Shown: positions 25,785 through 36,016 of the stretch, piece after piece
How the letters are laid out: each line of letters begins with the position of its first letter
Position numbering within the stretch: position 1 is the first letter of the stretch
Origin: Halobaculum sp. MBLA0143
GTDB taxonomy: Archaea > Halobacteriota > Halobacteria > Halobacteriales > Haloferacaceae
NCBI RefSeq assembly: GCF_041361465.1
Contig: NZ_JBGKAC010000001.1
Span: 868,001 to 932,000 of the forward strand
Direction: 5' to 3'
Length of the DNA: 64,000 bases
The notes under the pieces: generated by a model
What the model was told of the DNA's origin: nothing
The model's input: the letters and a program-made list of their open reading frames with translations, nothing else
Databases searched by the model: none
Position numbers and translations under genes: made by a program

Positions 25785-26825
25785 ATGAGTAAATCAGGCC
25801 TGGCAGCGGCGACAGACGTGGACGATCCGGTACGAGTGGGACTCAACGGGTTCGGCCGGATCGGTCGCAACGTGTTGCGGGCGGTTGCGACGGAGCCGCG
25901 GATCGAACTGGTCGGCATCAACGACGTGATGGACCCCGAGGACATGCAGTACCTCGGGAAGTACGACACGGTGATGGGGCGACTGGATCTGGAACTGTCG
26001 GACGGCGCGCTCGTGATGGGCGACACGTCCGTGCCGATCCACGACGAGCAGGACCCCGCCGCGCTGCCGTGGGGTGACGAGGACGTGGACGTGGCCTTGG
26101 AGTGTACGGGCGTGTTCCGGACGCGCGAGGACGCCGCACGGCACCTGGACGCGGGCGCAGAGACGGTCGTCATCTCGGCGCCGCCGAAGGGCGACGAGTA
26201 CGTCAAGCAGATCGTCTACGGCGTCAACCACGACGAGTACGACGGCGAACGGGTGGTGTCGAACGCCTCCTGCACCACCAACTCCGTCACCCCGGTGGCG
26301 AAGGTGTTAGACGAGTCGTTCGGTATCGACTCCGGGACGCTGACGACGGTCCACGCCTACACCGGCAGCCAGAACCTCGTCGACGGGCCGAAGGGGAAGA
26401 CCCGCCGAGGTCGGGCGGCCGCCGAGAACATCGTCCCGACCTCCACGGGCGCCGCACAGGCTGCCACCCAGATCCTCCCGCAGCTGGAGGGGAAGCTGGA
26501 CGGGATGGCGATGCGGGTGCCCGTCCCCAACGGCTCGCTCACGGAGGTGGTCGTGGACTTGGACGCGAACCCCACGACGACGGAGATCAACGACGCGTTC
26601 CGGGCGGCCGCAGACAGCGGCCCGCTAGCGGGCGTACTGGGCTACACCGACGACGAAGTGGTGTCCTCGGACATCGTCGGTCTCCCCTTCTCCTCGATGG
26701 TCGACCTCCAGTCGACGAACGTCGTCGGCGACGACGGGCTGGTGAAGGTGTTGACCTGGTACGACAACGAGTTCGGCTTCTCCAACCGGATGCTGGACGT
26801 GGCGACGCTGCTGACCGACGACTGA
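25785..26825 (+). CDS. gap: Glyceraldehyde-3-phosphate dehydrogenase, type I
   Basis: A 346-aa glycolytic/gluconeogenic enzyme that oxidises and phosphorylates glyceraldehyde 3-phosphate. The Rossmann start is VRVGLNGFGRIGRNVLRA. The catalytic cysteine is Cys163 in VSNASCTTNSVTPVAKVL, with its partner His in LTTVHAYTGSQN. TGAAQAATQILPQLEGKLDG and WYDNEFGFSNRMLDV are family blocks. It is the bacterial-type (class I) enzyme, as in other haloarchaea, not the archaeal class II tetramer. About 15 extra residues precede the first strand. It is divergent from a sugar kinase. Confidence 0.95.
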   Translation: MSKSGLAAATDVDDPVRVGLNGFGRIGRNVLRAVATEPRIELVGINDVMDPEDMQYLGKYDTVMGRLDLELSDGALVMGDTSVPIHDEQDPAALPWGDEDVDVALECTGVFRTREDAARHLDAGAETVVISAPPKGDEYVKQIVYGVNHDEYDGERVVSNASCTTNSVTPVAKVLDESFGIDSGTLTTVHAYTGSQNLVDGPKGKTRRGRAAAENIVPTSTGAAQAATQILPQLEGKLDGMAMRVPVPNGSLTEVVVDLDANPTTTEINDAFRAAADSGPLAGVLGYTDDEVVSSDIVGLPFSSMVDLQSTNVVGDDGLVKVLTWYDNEFGFSNRMLDVATLLTDD

Positions 26826-26863
26826 CCGTCAGTCTCTCGCCGCCGCCGGCCCTCGTCTCCCGC

Positions 26864-27223
26864 GTGTCCGACACACCCACAGACAGCGACAGCGACGACC
26901 CCGGCGAGAGCGACGGCGACGCCACGGAGTACGACAAGCTCGTGCGCGACGAGATTCCGCGGGTGATCCGCGAGGACGGCGCGACGCCCGTCACCGACCG
27001 CGTCGACGGGGAGGCCTACGAGCGCCGGCTCGCCGCGAAGCTGCGCGAGGAGGCCGCGGAGTTCGCGGCCGACCGCGACCCGGAGGAGCTGGCGGACGTA
27101 GTCGAGGTGGTGGAGACGCTCCTCGACGCCGTCGGCCGGGAGCGTGTCGCCGCCGCTCGCCGGCGGAAGGCGACCGAACGGGGCCGGTTCGAGGAGGGGG
27201 TGGTGTTGGAGCGCGTAGAGTGA
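26864..27223 (+). CDS. MazG-like nucleotide pyrophosphohydrolase
   Basis: A 119-aa all-alpha protein with the start TEYDKLVRDEIPRVIRE at residues ~22-38, followed by KLREEAAEFAADRDPEELADVVEVVETLLDAVG. The paired EExxE and ExxD acidic motifs bind magnesium in MazG/phosphoribosyl-ATP pyrophosphohydrolase folds. The KLVRDxIP opening is characteristic of a haloarchaeal/bacterial house-cleaning subfamily thought to hydrolyse non-canonical nucleotides. A Ser/Asp-rich N-terminal tail (~20 residues) precedes the fold. A GTG start 38 bases after the gap stop makes co-transcription with gap possible. Confidence 0.8.
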   Translation: MSDTPTDSDSDDPGESDGDATEYDKLVRDEIPRVIREDGATPVTDRVDGEAYERRLAAKLREEAAEFAADRDPEELADVVEVVETLLDAVGRERVAAARRRKATERGRFEEGVVLERVE

Positions 27224-27296
27224 GCGGAGCGAGTGGTTCCGGTCGGACGGCTCCGAAACTGGTAATCCCGTGGCGGCGTATCGCCCGAGTGGACGA

Positions 27297-28370
27297 ATGG
27301 ACCCACGCATCCGCGAACACGCCCAGACGGTCGTCGACCACTCGTTGGACCTGTCTGCAGGCGACGATCTGGTGATTCGACTGCCGGCCGAGGCGGAGGA
27401 GTTCGCCGTCGCGCTCCACGAGATCGCGGGCGACCGCGGCGCCAACCCGATCTACCTCAACAACTCCTCTCGCGCCCGTCGGGCGTACCTCCGTGCCCGG
27501 GAGGACGACTTCGAGACGCCCGATCACCACCTCGCGCTCAACGAGGCCGCAGACGCGTTCGTCATCTCCCGCGGCGGTCACAACGCCACGGAGCAGAGCG
27601 ACGTGCCGCCCGACACCACGGCCGGGTTCAACCGCGCGAACAAGCCGGTTCAGGAGGCACGGCTGGAGGCGGACTGGTGTCTCACCCAGTTCCCGACGAC
27701 CGACCGCGCGCAGTTGGCCGGGATGTCGACGGAGGCGTACGAGAACTTCGTGTACGACGCCGTCTCGTTGGACTGGGACGAACAACGGGAGTTCCAGTCG
27801 CAGATGGTGGAGATCCTCGACGACGCCCGAGAGGTCCGGATCCGCTCGGGCGACGAGACGGACGTGACGATGTCCGTCGCGGGCAACGAGACGATCAACG
27901 ACTACGGGCGTGCGAACCTCCCGGGCGGCGAGGTGTTCACCGCCCCCGTCCGCGACAGCGTGAACGGGACCGTCCACTTCGACCTCCCCCTCTACCGCCA
28001 GGGCCGCGAGATCGAGCACGCCCGCGTCCGGTTCGAGGACGGGCGTGTGGTCTCCTTCTCCGCCGAGCGCAACGAGGACGTGCTCGCGGGCGTGTTCGAC
28101 ACGGACGAGAACGCCCGGTACCTCGGAGAGCTCGGAATCGGGATGAACCGTGCGATCGACCAGTTCACCTACAACATGTTGTTCGACGAGAAGATGGGCG
28201 ACACCGTCCACATGGCCGTCGGCTCGGCGTACCCGGCCACCGTCGGCGAGGAGAACGTCGTCAACGAGTCGGCCGAACACGTCGACATGATCGTCGACAT
28301 GAGCGACGACTCCGTGATCGAGGTGGACGGCGACGTGGTCCAACGGGACGGCGAGTTCGTCTTCGAGTAG
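27297..28370 (+). CDS. M29-family aminopeptidase
   Basis: A 357-aa metallo-aminopeptidase of the thermophilic AmpS/PepS (M29) group, which trims N-terminal residues from peptides. Expected two-metal ligands are visible in order: Glu in FSAERNEDVLAG, Glu in YLGELGIGMNRAI, His in MGDTVHMAVGSAY and His/Asp in SAEHVDMIVDM. SRGGHNATEQSDVPP and NETINDYGRANLPGGEVFT are further family-like blocks. The ATG at 27297 gives MDPRIREHAQTVVDHSLDL, the usual start. It is a stand-alone gene between a MazG-like gene and fumarase. Confidence 0.9.
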   Translation: MDPRIREHAQTVVDHSLDLSAGDDLVIRLPAEAEEFAVALHEIAGDRGANPIYLNNSSRARRAYLRAREDDFETPDHHLALNEAADAFVISRGGHNATEQSDVPPDTTAGFNRANKPVQEARLEADWCLTQFPTTDRAQLAGMSTEAYENFVYDAVSLDWDEQREFQSQMVEILDDAREVRIRSGDETDVTMSVAGNETINDYGRANLPGGEVFTAPVRDSVNGTVHFDLPLYRQGREIEHARVRFEDGRVVSFSAERNEDVLAGVFDTDENARYLGELGIGMNRAIDQFTYNMLFDEKMGDTVHMAVGSAYPATVGEENVVNESAEHVDMIVDMSDDSVIEVDGDVVQRDGEFVFE

Positions 28371-28483
28371 CCCGCGGGGGTCGTGGTCCGTCGCCCGTGT
28401 CCCCCGCCCGTCGTCTCGCCAGTCCCGGCTCCGGGACGGCAGACTTCGGAGGACTTTACGCGCCGGTCGCCGAACCGCCGCGC

Positions 28484-30034
<1,551 letters not shown>

Positions 30035-30035
30035 C

Positions 30036-30638
30036 TCAGGACTCCCCGTCGGCGGCGGCCGCCTCCAGTCGCGCGTGTCGTTCGCGGAACGCGGCGGCAC
30101 ACGACTCACAACAGAAGTGTTTGAGTTCGTCGCCGACGACGGTGCTCTGTCCCTCGGCGGTGACGGTGTTGCCACACTCCGCGCAGTCGAACGCGAACCC
30201 GGCTGGGTCGACGGACGCCGTCCACTCCGTGTCGGCGACGAGGTCGACGGACACGTCCGCGACGGCGTCCCCGTCGACGACCTCCGTCACCCACTCGTGG
30301 ACGGCGGTGGTGGCCGTGCGGGCGAACGCCACCACGTCGCCGTCGGCCGTGACGAACAGGTGTTCCGTCGCGTCGGCGCTCGACAACGGCTCTCGAACGG
30401 CTTCGGGGTCGTCGGCGGGAGTCACGCGGACGAGCACCGGAGTTCCCTCTCGGAGCGTCGCGTGGTCGACGTCGATCGTGAACCGGTTGATGACACCTGC
30501 GTCCACGAGCCGGCTCACCCGGTCGGACACCGCGGGCGGCGTCAGGTCGACCCGTTCGCCGATCTCGCTGTACGACCGTCGGCTGTCTGCGGCCAGCAGG
30601 CGTAAGATCACCACGTCGGTCTCGTCGAGCTCTCGCAT
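30036..30638 (-). CDS. Lrp/AsnC-type regulator with C-terminal TRASH metal domain
   Basis: A 200-aa protein. It has an N-terminal Lrp-type winged helix (residues ~3-60: DETDVVILRLLAADSRRSYS, then VDLTPPAVSDRVSRLVDAG), a RAM-like alpha/beta domain (~65-145), and a C-terminal TRASH metal-sensing ribbon (~155-190). The ribbon has cysteines in DCAECGNTV and HFCCESCAAAF. This architecture is known in archaea for regulators of copper/heavy-metal P-type ATPases, and a copper ATPase and chaperone are encoded at 49.7-56.6 kb in this window. A regulatory link to those genes is inference. It is convergent with fumC, with stop codons one base apart. Confidence 0.88.
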   Translation of the reverse strand: MRELDETDVVILRLLAADSRRSYSEIGERVDLTPPAVSDRVSRLVDAGVINRFTIDVDHATLREGTPVLVRVTPADDPEAVREPLSSADATEHLFVTADGDVVAFARTATTAVHEWVTEVVDGDAVADVSVDLVADTEWTASVDPAGFAFDCAECGNTVTAEGQSTVVGDELKHFCCESCAAAFRERHARLEAAAADGES

Positions 30639-30808
30639 GTTTTCGCTACAGTGGTCCGACAACAAGTAGTTGACTGGATCCGCTCGCCGGCGCCGGGGTC
30701 CACGGGAGTCGTGAAATTTGCCCGTGGCGGGCCACTCTCTCCACGTTCGTTGGCGAACTGACGCGAAATATCGGTATATTCAAATCCTCCGGGTCCGACC
30801 GTACGGGT

Positions 30809-30976
30809 ATGCCTCAACTGGCGACACGCGAGATGGGTCGGGATCTGCTTCGGTGCCGAAAGTGCGGCGCGGAGTTCCCGGAGGGTCGAGCGACGGAAGA
30901 CGGCTGGCACTACGGCTGCCCGGAGGACGGCTGTGACGCCAGCGGAATCGGGCAGGGACTCAAACGCGTAGACTGA
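30809..30976 (+). CDS. Small zinc-ribbon protein
   Basis: A 55-aa protein with two cysteine pairs, CRKCGAEFPEG and CPEDGC, around a single WHYG aromatic segment, consistent with a one-zinc ribbon. It is too short for routine gene callers. A TATATTCAAAT stretch (about 30772-30782) lies 27-35 bases before the ATG. Haloarchaeal genomes hold many such stand-alone zinc-finger microproteins. I do not recognise the subfamily. It is divergent from the TRASH-Lrp regulator, with a 170-bp shared gap. Confidence 0.65.
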   Translation: MPQLATREMGRDLLRCRKCGAEFPEGRATEDGWHYGCPEDGCDASGIGQGLKRVD

Positions 30977-31110
30977 TCGACCGGCCTCTCGACTGAACTG
31001 ACCCAACCCCCACCCGACTGCTCTCTCTCGGTCTCGCGGTCGTCACTCGTTGTCACGCCACACTCCGACGCCGCCGGGTTTTACGTCGTCGCGCCGCCGA
31101 CGCCAGGAGT

Positions 31111-31881
31111 GTGCCCCCCGCAATCACCGCCGACGGGCTGTCGAAGCGCTACGGCGACACGGTCGCCGTCGAGTCCGTCGATCTCGAGATCGACTCCGGC
31201 ACCGTCTACGGCTTTCTCGGGCCGAACGGCGCGGGCAAGACGACGACGATGCGGATGCTGGCGACACTGACGACCCCCACTTCCGGCACCGCGACCGTCG
31301 CCGGCCACCCGGTGTCCGACCGGGAGGCCGTCGTCGAGCGGATCGGCTACCTCCCGGACCAGCCGCCGTTGTTCGACGAGCTGACCGCCCGCGAGCAGCT
31401 GGAGTACACCGCCGGACTCCGTCGACTGCCGGCGTCGACCGCCGACCGGATCGACCGGCTGCTGGAACGGTTCGGGCTCGCGGACGACGCCGACCGCCGG
31501 ATCGACGACTACTCCAAGGGGATGAAACAGAAGACCGGAATAATCCAGGCGATGCTCCACGAGCCGGCGGTGTTGTTCTTAGACGAGCCGACGAGCGGGC
31601 TGGACCCGCGCGCCTCTCGCACCGTCCGCGACACCATCGCCGAGCTGGCGACCGGTGAGACGACCGTGTTCCTGTCCACACACGTTCTCCCGGTGGTCGA
31701 CGAACTCGCGGACGAGGTCGGGGTGTTGTCGAACGGCCGCGTGGTCGCCCAGGGAGCGCCCGCGGAGCTCAAGCGTCGGGCCGCCGCCGGCGACCAGCGC
31801 AGCCTGGAGGACGTGTTCTTGGACGTGACCGGCGAGGTGGACGTAGCCGAGGCAACGCCGGTCGGGGAGGAGTCGTCGTGA
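31111..31881 (+). CDS. ABC-2 type exporter ATP-binding subunit
   Basis: A 256-aa ABC ATPase. The Walker A motif is GPNGAGKTTTMR (residues ~37-48). The Q-loop region is GYLPDQPPLFDELTARE, the signature DDYSKGMKQK replaces the common LSGGQ, as is usual for this exporter class, Walker B is AVLFLDEPTSGLDP, and the switch His is in LSTHVLPVVDEL. It energises the membrane protein encoded next, whose start overlaps its stop by four bases. The GTG start is preceded by AGGAG. The cargo is unknown. Confidence 0.92.
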   Translation: MPPAITADGLSKRYGDTVAVESVDLEIDSGTVYGFLGPNGAGKTTTMRMLATLTTPTSGTATVAGHPVSDREAVVERIGYLPDQPPLFDELTAREQLEYTAGLRRLPASTADRIDRLLERFGLADDADRRIDDYSKGMKQKTGIIQAMLHEPAVLFLDEPTSGLDPRASRTVRDTIAELATGETTVFLSTHVLPVVDELADEVGVLSNGRVVAQGAPAELKRRAAAGDQRSLEDVFLDVTGEVDVAEATPVGEESS

Positions 31882-33491
31882 GCGCCGGAAGCCGTCTCCC
31901 CCGGCCCCGGGTCGCGTGGCTGATTGCCGTCACGGAGAGCCGCCGTCGACTGCGCGCGCTCCGGGGACGGACCACACAGCTGTTCGCGCTGCTGATCTCC
32001 GCGGTGTTCGTCGGACTGGCGCTGGTCGGGCTCGCGGTCGTGTCCTTCCTCGCTGGCCAGTCGCCCGCGTCTGCTCCCGTCGACTTCGTCGCCCGGGCCG
32101 CGCCTGCGGGACTGTGGCTGCTGGCGACCGTCCTGTTGGCGTTCCGGGTGTTGTCGAACGCGGCCGACCCGGACAACCGCGACGGCTACCTCACGACGGT
32201 CCCCGCCCGGGAGCTGTTCGTCGGGGTCGCGGCCGTCGAGGCCGGCGCCGGGCTGGCGTACGTCGTCGCCCCGGTCGTGGTCGCCGGCGCGGGGTTCGCG
32301 GCCGGCAGCGGCCGTCCGCTGGCGGCCGTCGCCGTCTGGGTCGCCGGGGTCGTCCCGGCGGTCCTGGGGGTCGCGACCGGACTGACCGCGGGGTTCGCCG
32401 TCCGTAACCTCTCCGTCCGCTCGCGGCTCGTCGCCCGGCTCCGCGTCCCGCTGTGGATCGGGGCGTTCGTCGCATACGCCGCCGTCTTCCTCACCGGGCA
32501 GGTGGAGTCCGCAATCGCCCCGGTCGTCACGGCCGTCACTCGACCGCCGTTCACCTGGCTGGGCGACCTCGTGGCCTGGGGGCTCGGCACCGCCGGCCCG
32601 GGACGCGGCCCGGCTGCCGTCGCCCTGCTGGCTGCGGCCGCCGTCCCGACGTTCGCCGTCGCCGGCCGGCTGGCCACGCTGCTGTGGTACGCGGACGGCG
32701 TCGAGACCGCCGCGGAGTACGGCGACGGCGAGACGACGCTCGACCCCGGGGTGTACGGCCGCTTCGCCCGCCCGGAGACGGCGTGGGTGGCGCGCGTCGC
32801 CACGACACGCGCCCGACGGGCCCCGGTGAAGCTGCTGTACCTCGCGTACCCCGTGTTCCTCCTCGCGCCTGGAGTGACGCGGGCCGTCGAGACGGGCGTC
32901 GTCCCCGGATCACTCCCGCCGACCGTCGCGGTGTTCGCGGCGTGGGCCGGCGGCGCCGGCTTCGCCCTCAACCCGTTGGGCGACCAGGGGGCGACGCTCC
33001 CGGTCGCGGTCACGAGCGGCGTCTCCGGCCGGGCGTTCGTCCGCGGCGTCGCGCTCCCGGGGGCCGTCTCCGGCGGCGGTGTCGCCTGCGTCGCCGCCGC
33101 CGGTCTCGGCGCGGCCGCCGGCTACGCCCCGCCGCGGGTCGCGCTCGTCGCCGCCGTCGGCGCCGGAGTCGGGGTCGGGGCGGCCGCGCTGGCGACCGGC
33201 GTCGGCGTCGTCTTCCCCAACTACGAGACGACAGAAGTCGTCCGGAGCCGCGAGGCGGTCGTGCCGAGTCTGTTCGCGTTCGCCGCCTACTCGATCACCC
33301 TCCTGCTCGTCGCCGGGCCGGCAGCCGCACTCGCCGTCCCCTGGGCGGCCGAGGTGGTCGCCGGCGTCGCCGGCGTGTCTGGGCTGGCCGTCTCCGCCGC
33401 CGGCGTCGCCGGCTCCGGGCTCGTCCTCGCGGCGCTCGCGTGGGGGGCGCTCGCGTACGCCGGCTCGAAGTTCGACCGCTACACGGTGTAG
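31878..33491 (+). CDS. ABC exporter membrane subunit
   Basis: A 537-aa polytopic membrane protein with roughly 12 hydrophobic helices, beginning with a basic N-terminus and SRRRLRALRGRTTQLFALLI. It is coupled to the ABC ATPase by a GTGA overlap, so the two form an ABC-2-like exporter. An EYGDGETTLDPGVYGR soluble loop near the middle (~residues 275-300) and a VFPNYETTEVVRSREAV loop near residue 450 are the main hydrophilic segments. There is no recognisable substrate motif. Confidence 0.85.
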   Translation: MSAGSRLPRPRVAWLIAVTESRRRLRALRGRTTQLFALLISAVFVGLALVGLAVVSFLAGQSPASAPVDFVARAAPAGLWLLATVLLAFRVLSNAADPDNRDGYLTTVPARELFVGVAAVEAGAGLAYVVAPVVVAGAGFAAGSGRPLAAVAVWVAGVVPAVLGVATGLTAGFAVRNLSVRSRLVARLRVPLWIGAFVAYAAVFLTGQVESAIAPVVTAVTRPPFTWLGDLVAWGLGTAGPGRGPAAVALLAAAAVPTFAVAGRLATLLWYADGVETAAEYGDGETTLDPGVYGRFARPETAWVARVATTRARRAPVKLLYLAYPVFLLAPGVTRAVETGVVPGSLPPTVAVFAAWAGGAGFALNPLGDQGATLPVAVTSGVSGRAFVRGVALPGAVSGGGVACVAAAGLGAAAGYAPPRVALVAAVGAGVGVGAAALATGVGVVFPNYETTEVVRSREAVVPSLFAFAAYSITLLLVAGPAAALAVPWAAEVVAGVAGVSGLAVSAAGVAGSGLVLAALAWGALAYAGSKFDRYTV

Positions 33492-33562
33492 CCGTCGCCG
33501 AGGGGCCCGTCGTCTCGTCGGGTGGCCCGTCGCGCGACGGCGAGAAGAACTGTTCTGAGGCG

Positions 33563-35884
33563 TCAGTCGGCCGTCTCGGCGACCGCCGACAACACCGCGT
33601 CTCGCACGGCCTCCCGCCGGCCGCGGAGGTACTCGATACGACCCTCGCGGACGCCCGCGGCCGTCACGCCGCCGTCGGGCACCTGGTCTGCGGCCGTCGC
33701 GGCGACGGCGCGCACGTCCACGTCGCCGTTCGCCCGGACGTACAGGTCGTCGTCACCCAACACGACGACCGGGTCGTCGTGGCGCCGCCGGAGTTCGTCG
33801 GCCAACAGCTCCGTCGGCGGGAAGTCGTACTGGTGTGCGAACGCGTGTGCGTCCAACACACGGAGCGTCCGGTCGCCGCCGTCCCGGGTCTCGATGTTGG
33901 CGTTGGCGGTCTCCAGCTCGCGGTCCAGCCGCTCGCGGAACTGGTCTGCAACGTGGCCGGCGAGGTCGCCGTCGTCCCCGAACAACAGGTCTGCGACGAG
34001 CTCGCGCTTGTCCTCGTAGCGCTGGTAGAACGCCTCCAACGCCATCGCCGCCCGGAGGTCCGCGACGTGGTCCGTGTCGTAGCCGGCCTCGCTCGCCAGG
34101 TCGGCGAACGCCGTCGGCGGCTCCTCCCAGTAGGTGATCGCCGGGAGGTGGCTCAGCTCCGACTCCACGTCCGGGTTCACCGTCGCCGACAGCGTCGCCG
34201 CCAGCGCGCCGGTCGTCAGCTGCGGCGCCTCCGGCGTCGCCGGCGGGTTCACCATCGTCTCGACGGAGTCGGCCACCTCGGCGTCGCCGGCCCGCGGGTC
34301 GACGACGACCCGCTCGGCGCCGTACACGCCCAACAGCCCCAGGCCGTCTGCCGACTCCTCCGTGGAGCCGGTGCCCAGCAGGACCACCAACGGCAGCTTC
34401 TCGCCGTGACGCTCCCGGTCGGACAGCATCCGCGTGGTGTCGTTCGTCGCCGCGTCCATGTCGTACACGGAGCCGTCGAGGGGCCGCCGGTCGAAGTAGT
34501 GGTACTCCGCGTCCGACTCCGGGTGTTCCGCCCGCACCAGGGGCAGCGTCGCACGCTCGATAGCCGCGCCGGCGACGTAGCCGTCCGTCGTCGCCGCGTG
34601 CCGGACGACCACCGGCCGGTCCGACAGGACTGCGCGGTGGATCGCCTCCGCGGCGTCCAGCAGCCCCTCGGTCACGGCGTCGAGAGCGGGGTGAGCGGCC
34701 AACGCCCGCACCTCGTCGGGTCGGCTCTTCGCTCGCATCGCGTCCGCGAGCCGTTCGCGGACGGCGTCGGCGTCCTCGTCTTCCAACGCCGCCAGCGCCT
34801 CCGTCTCCACCTGGATCTCCTCTTGACGGCGCTCGACTTCCCCGTCCAGCCGGACGGTCTCGCCGACGTCGATGCCGGGGTACGCCCGCACGCCCGCCTC
34901 GACGAACGCCGCACAGTCGACCGTCCCCGTCTCGTCGCGGAGCTCGAACACCGTCGGCCCGCTCGTCTGGCGGGCGTCCGTGATCTCACCCTCCAGTCGC
35001 ACCGTCTCGCCGACGCGGTCCGTGAGACTCTCGACCGTCACGCGGTCGGTCTCGTCGGTCTCGTCGGTCTCGTCGGTCTCGTCGGTCGTCTCTGTCTCGA
35101 CTTCGTCGTCGTCGACGGACTCGGTGTCGTCGACGGACTCGGCGTCGTCGTCAGACGCATCGGTCTCCTCGACCGTCTCGCCGTTCTCGCCGCCGGCCGG
35201 GGATCCGAACTCGAAGCTCGTGTCGTCGGCCGTCTCTCGGTCCGCCTCCGCCGGCGACGGCTCGCCGCCGACCTGGCCGTCCGGGCTCTCGCCCGCCTCG
35301 GTGTCGACTTCGCCGCCGGTCTCGTCGGCCGTCGGCTCGTCGGTCTCCGTCTGTTCGTGTCGTTCCTCCGCCTCTGCCTCGTCGTCGTCGGCCTCGTCGT
35401 CGTCGGCCTCGTCGGCCGTCGCCTCGTCGGCCTCCGTCTGTTCGTGTCGTTCCTCCGCCTCTGCCTCGTCGTCGTCGGCCTCGTCGTCGCCGGTCTCGTC
35501 GATCGCGGTCGGCTCGCGTTCCCGGTCGCCGTCCTGGACGAGCGAACCGCGGAACTCCCGTTCCGCCTGCCGAATCGACCACGACAGGTCCACGTTCCCG
35601 TTGTCGCGGACGTTCTTGACCTGCACGTAGACGGTGTCACCCGGCTCCCAGTCGAGCGACTCCAGCCGTCGGTCCAACTCCGATCGGTGGAGCAGTCCGG
35701 TCACGTCCGACGAGAGGTCGACGAACACGCCGAAGTCGGCGTAGCCGTCGACCGTACCGCGGTAGAAGCGACCGGCACGGAGCAACGAGGGGTCCGTTCC
35801 CTTGAACTCGAAGACGACGTCTTGATCGTGGGAACCACAGATCCGACCGTCGGTGGACATCCCACAGATGATGCACGTACCCAT
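33563..35884 (-). CDS. OB-fold/DHH-family nucleic-acid phosphoesterase-like protein
   Basis: A 773-aa multi-domain protein. It opens with a zinc knuckle (CIICGMSTDGRICGSH). An S1-type OB fold follows (~residues 38-95: GTVDGYADFGVFVDLSSDVTG, VYVQVKNVRDNGNVDLSW), then a ~190-residue acidic disordered linker, then a second OB fold of the tRNA-anticodon type (~300-365: VRLEGEITDARQTSGPTVFE). The C-terminal DHH/RecJ-like region (~395-770) has RHAATTDGYVAGAAIERA, LVVLLGTGSTEES and VVVDPRAGD. The classic DHH triad is not clearly present, so catalytic activity is uncertain. Such proteins are conserved in haloarchaea; nuclease or nucleotide-binding roles are plausible. The linker contains an 87-bp tandem repeat. 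Confidence 0.8.
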   Translation of the reverse strand: MGTCIICGMSTDGRICGSHDQDVVFEFKGTDPSLLRAGRFYRGTVDGYADFGVFVDLSSDVTGLLHRSELDRRLESLDWEPGDTVYVQVKNVRDNGNVDLSWSIRQAEREFRGSLVQDGDREREPTAIDETGDDEADDDEAEAEERHEQTEADEATADEADDDEADDDEAEAEERHEQTETDEPTADETGGEVDTEAGESPDGQVGGEPSPAEADRETADDTSFEFGSPAGGENGETVEETDASDDDAESVDDTESVDDDEVETETTDETDETDETDETDRVTVESLTDRVGETVRLEGEITDARQTSGPTVFELRDETGTVDCAAFVEAGVRAYPGIDVGETVRLDGEVERRQEEIQVETEALAALEDEDADAVRERLADAMRAKSRPDEVRALAAHPALDAVTEGLLDAAEAIHRAVLSDRPVVVRHAATTDGYVAGAAIERATLPLVRAEHPESDAEYHYFDRRPLDGSVYDMDAATNDTTRMLSDRERHGEKLPLVVLLGTGSTEESADGLGLLGVYGAERVVVDPRAGDAEVADSVETMVNPPATPEAPQLTTGALAATLSATVNPDVESELSHLPAITYWEEPPTAFADLASEAGYDTDHVADLRAAMALEAFYQRYEDKRELVADLLFGDDGDLAGHVADQFRERLDRELETANANIETRDGGDRTLRVLDAHAFAHQYDFPPTELLADELRRRHDDPVVVLGDDDLYVRANGDVDVRAVAATAADQVPDGGVTAAGVREGRIEYLRGRREAVRDAVLSAVAETAD
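35038..35091 (-). repeat. Short-period TDE repeat in the DHH-protein linker
   Basis: Nine-base units (TCGGTCTCG on the plus strand) repeat about five times here and encode TDE repeated, extending the acidic linker just before the second OB fold. Confidence 0.65.
35346..35519 (-). repeat. 87-bp tandem repeat in the DHH-protein linker
   Basis: Two nearly identical 87-bp units start at 35346 and 35433. Each encodes 29 residues with EAEAEERHEQTE followed by an Asp/Glu run. The period is a multiple of three, so the duplication kept the frame and only lengthens the acidic linker. Confidence 0.7.
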
Positions 35885-35907
35885 TCGTTCGATTGGTGTA
35901 TCCCCCG

Positions 35908-35915
35908 CCTAAAAC
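35908..35915 (-). promoter_or_regulatory. TATA-like box for the OB/DHH gene
   Basis: GTTTTAGG on the minus strand lies about 27 bases before the ATG at 35884. Confidence 0.4.
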
Positions 35916-36016
35916 TGTTGTCGAAACCGCTCCGAGCGCGGCCGTCTCCGGCCGACTCCGCCCGCCTCGTGGTCGCTCTCCGGGTCGCCGCCGCCTACCG
36001 TCGCGCCGTCACCGAC

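Noticed and set aside
30772-30800. TATTCAAATCC followed by GGGTCC, resembling a tRNA T-arm
   Set aside because: No acceptor stem, D-arm or anticodon arm fits the preceding ~70 bases. The element works better as the promoter of the 55-aa zinc-ribbon gene.
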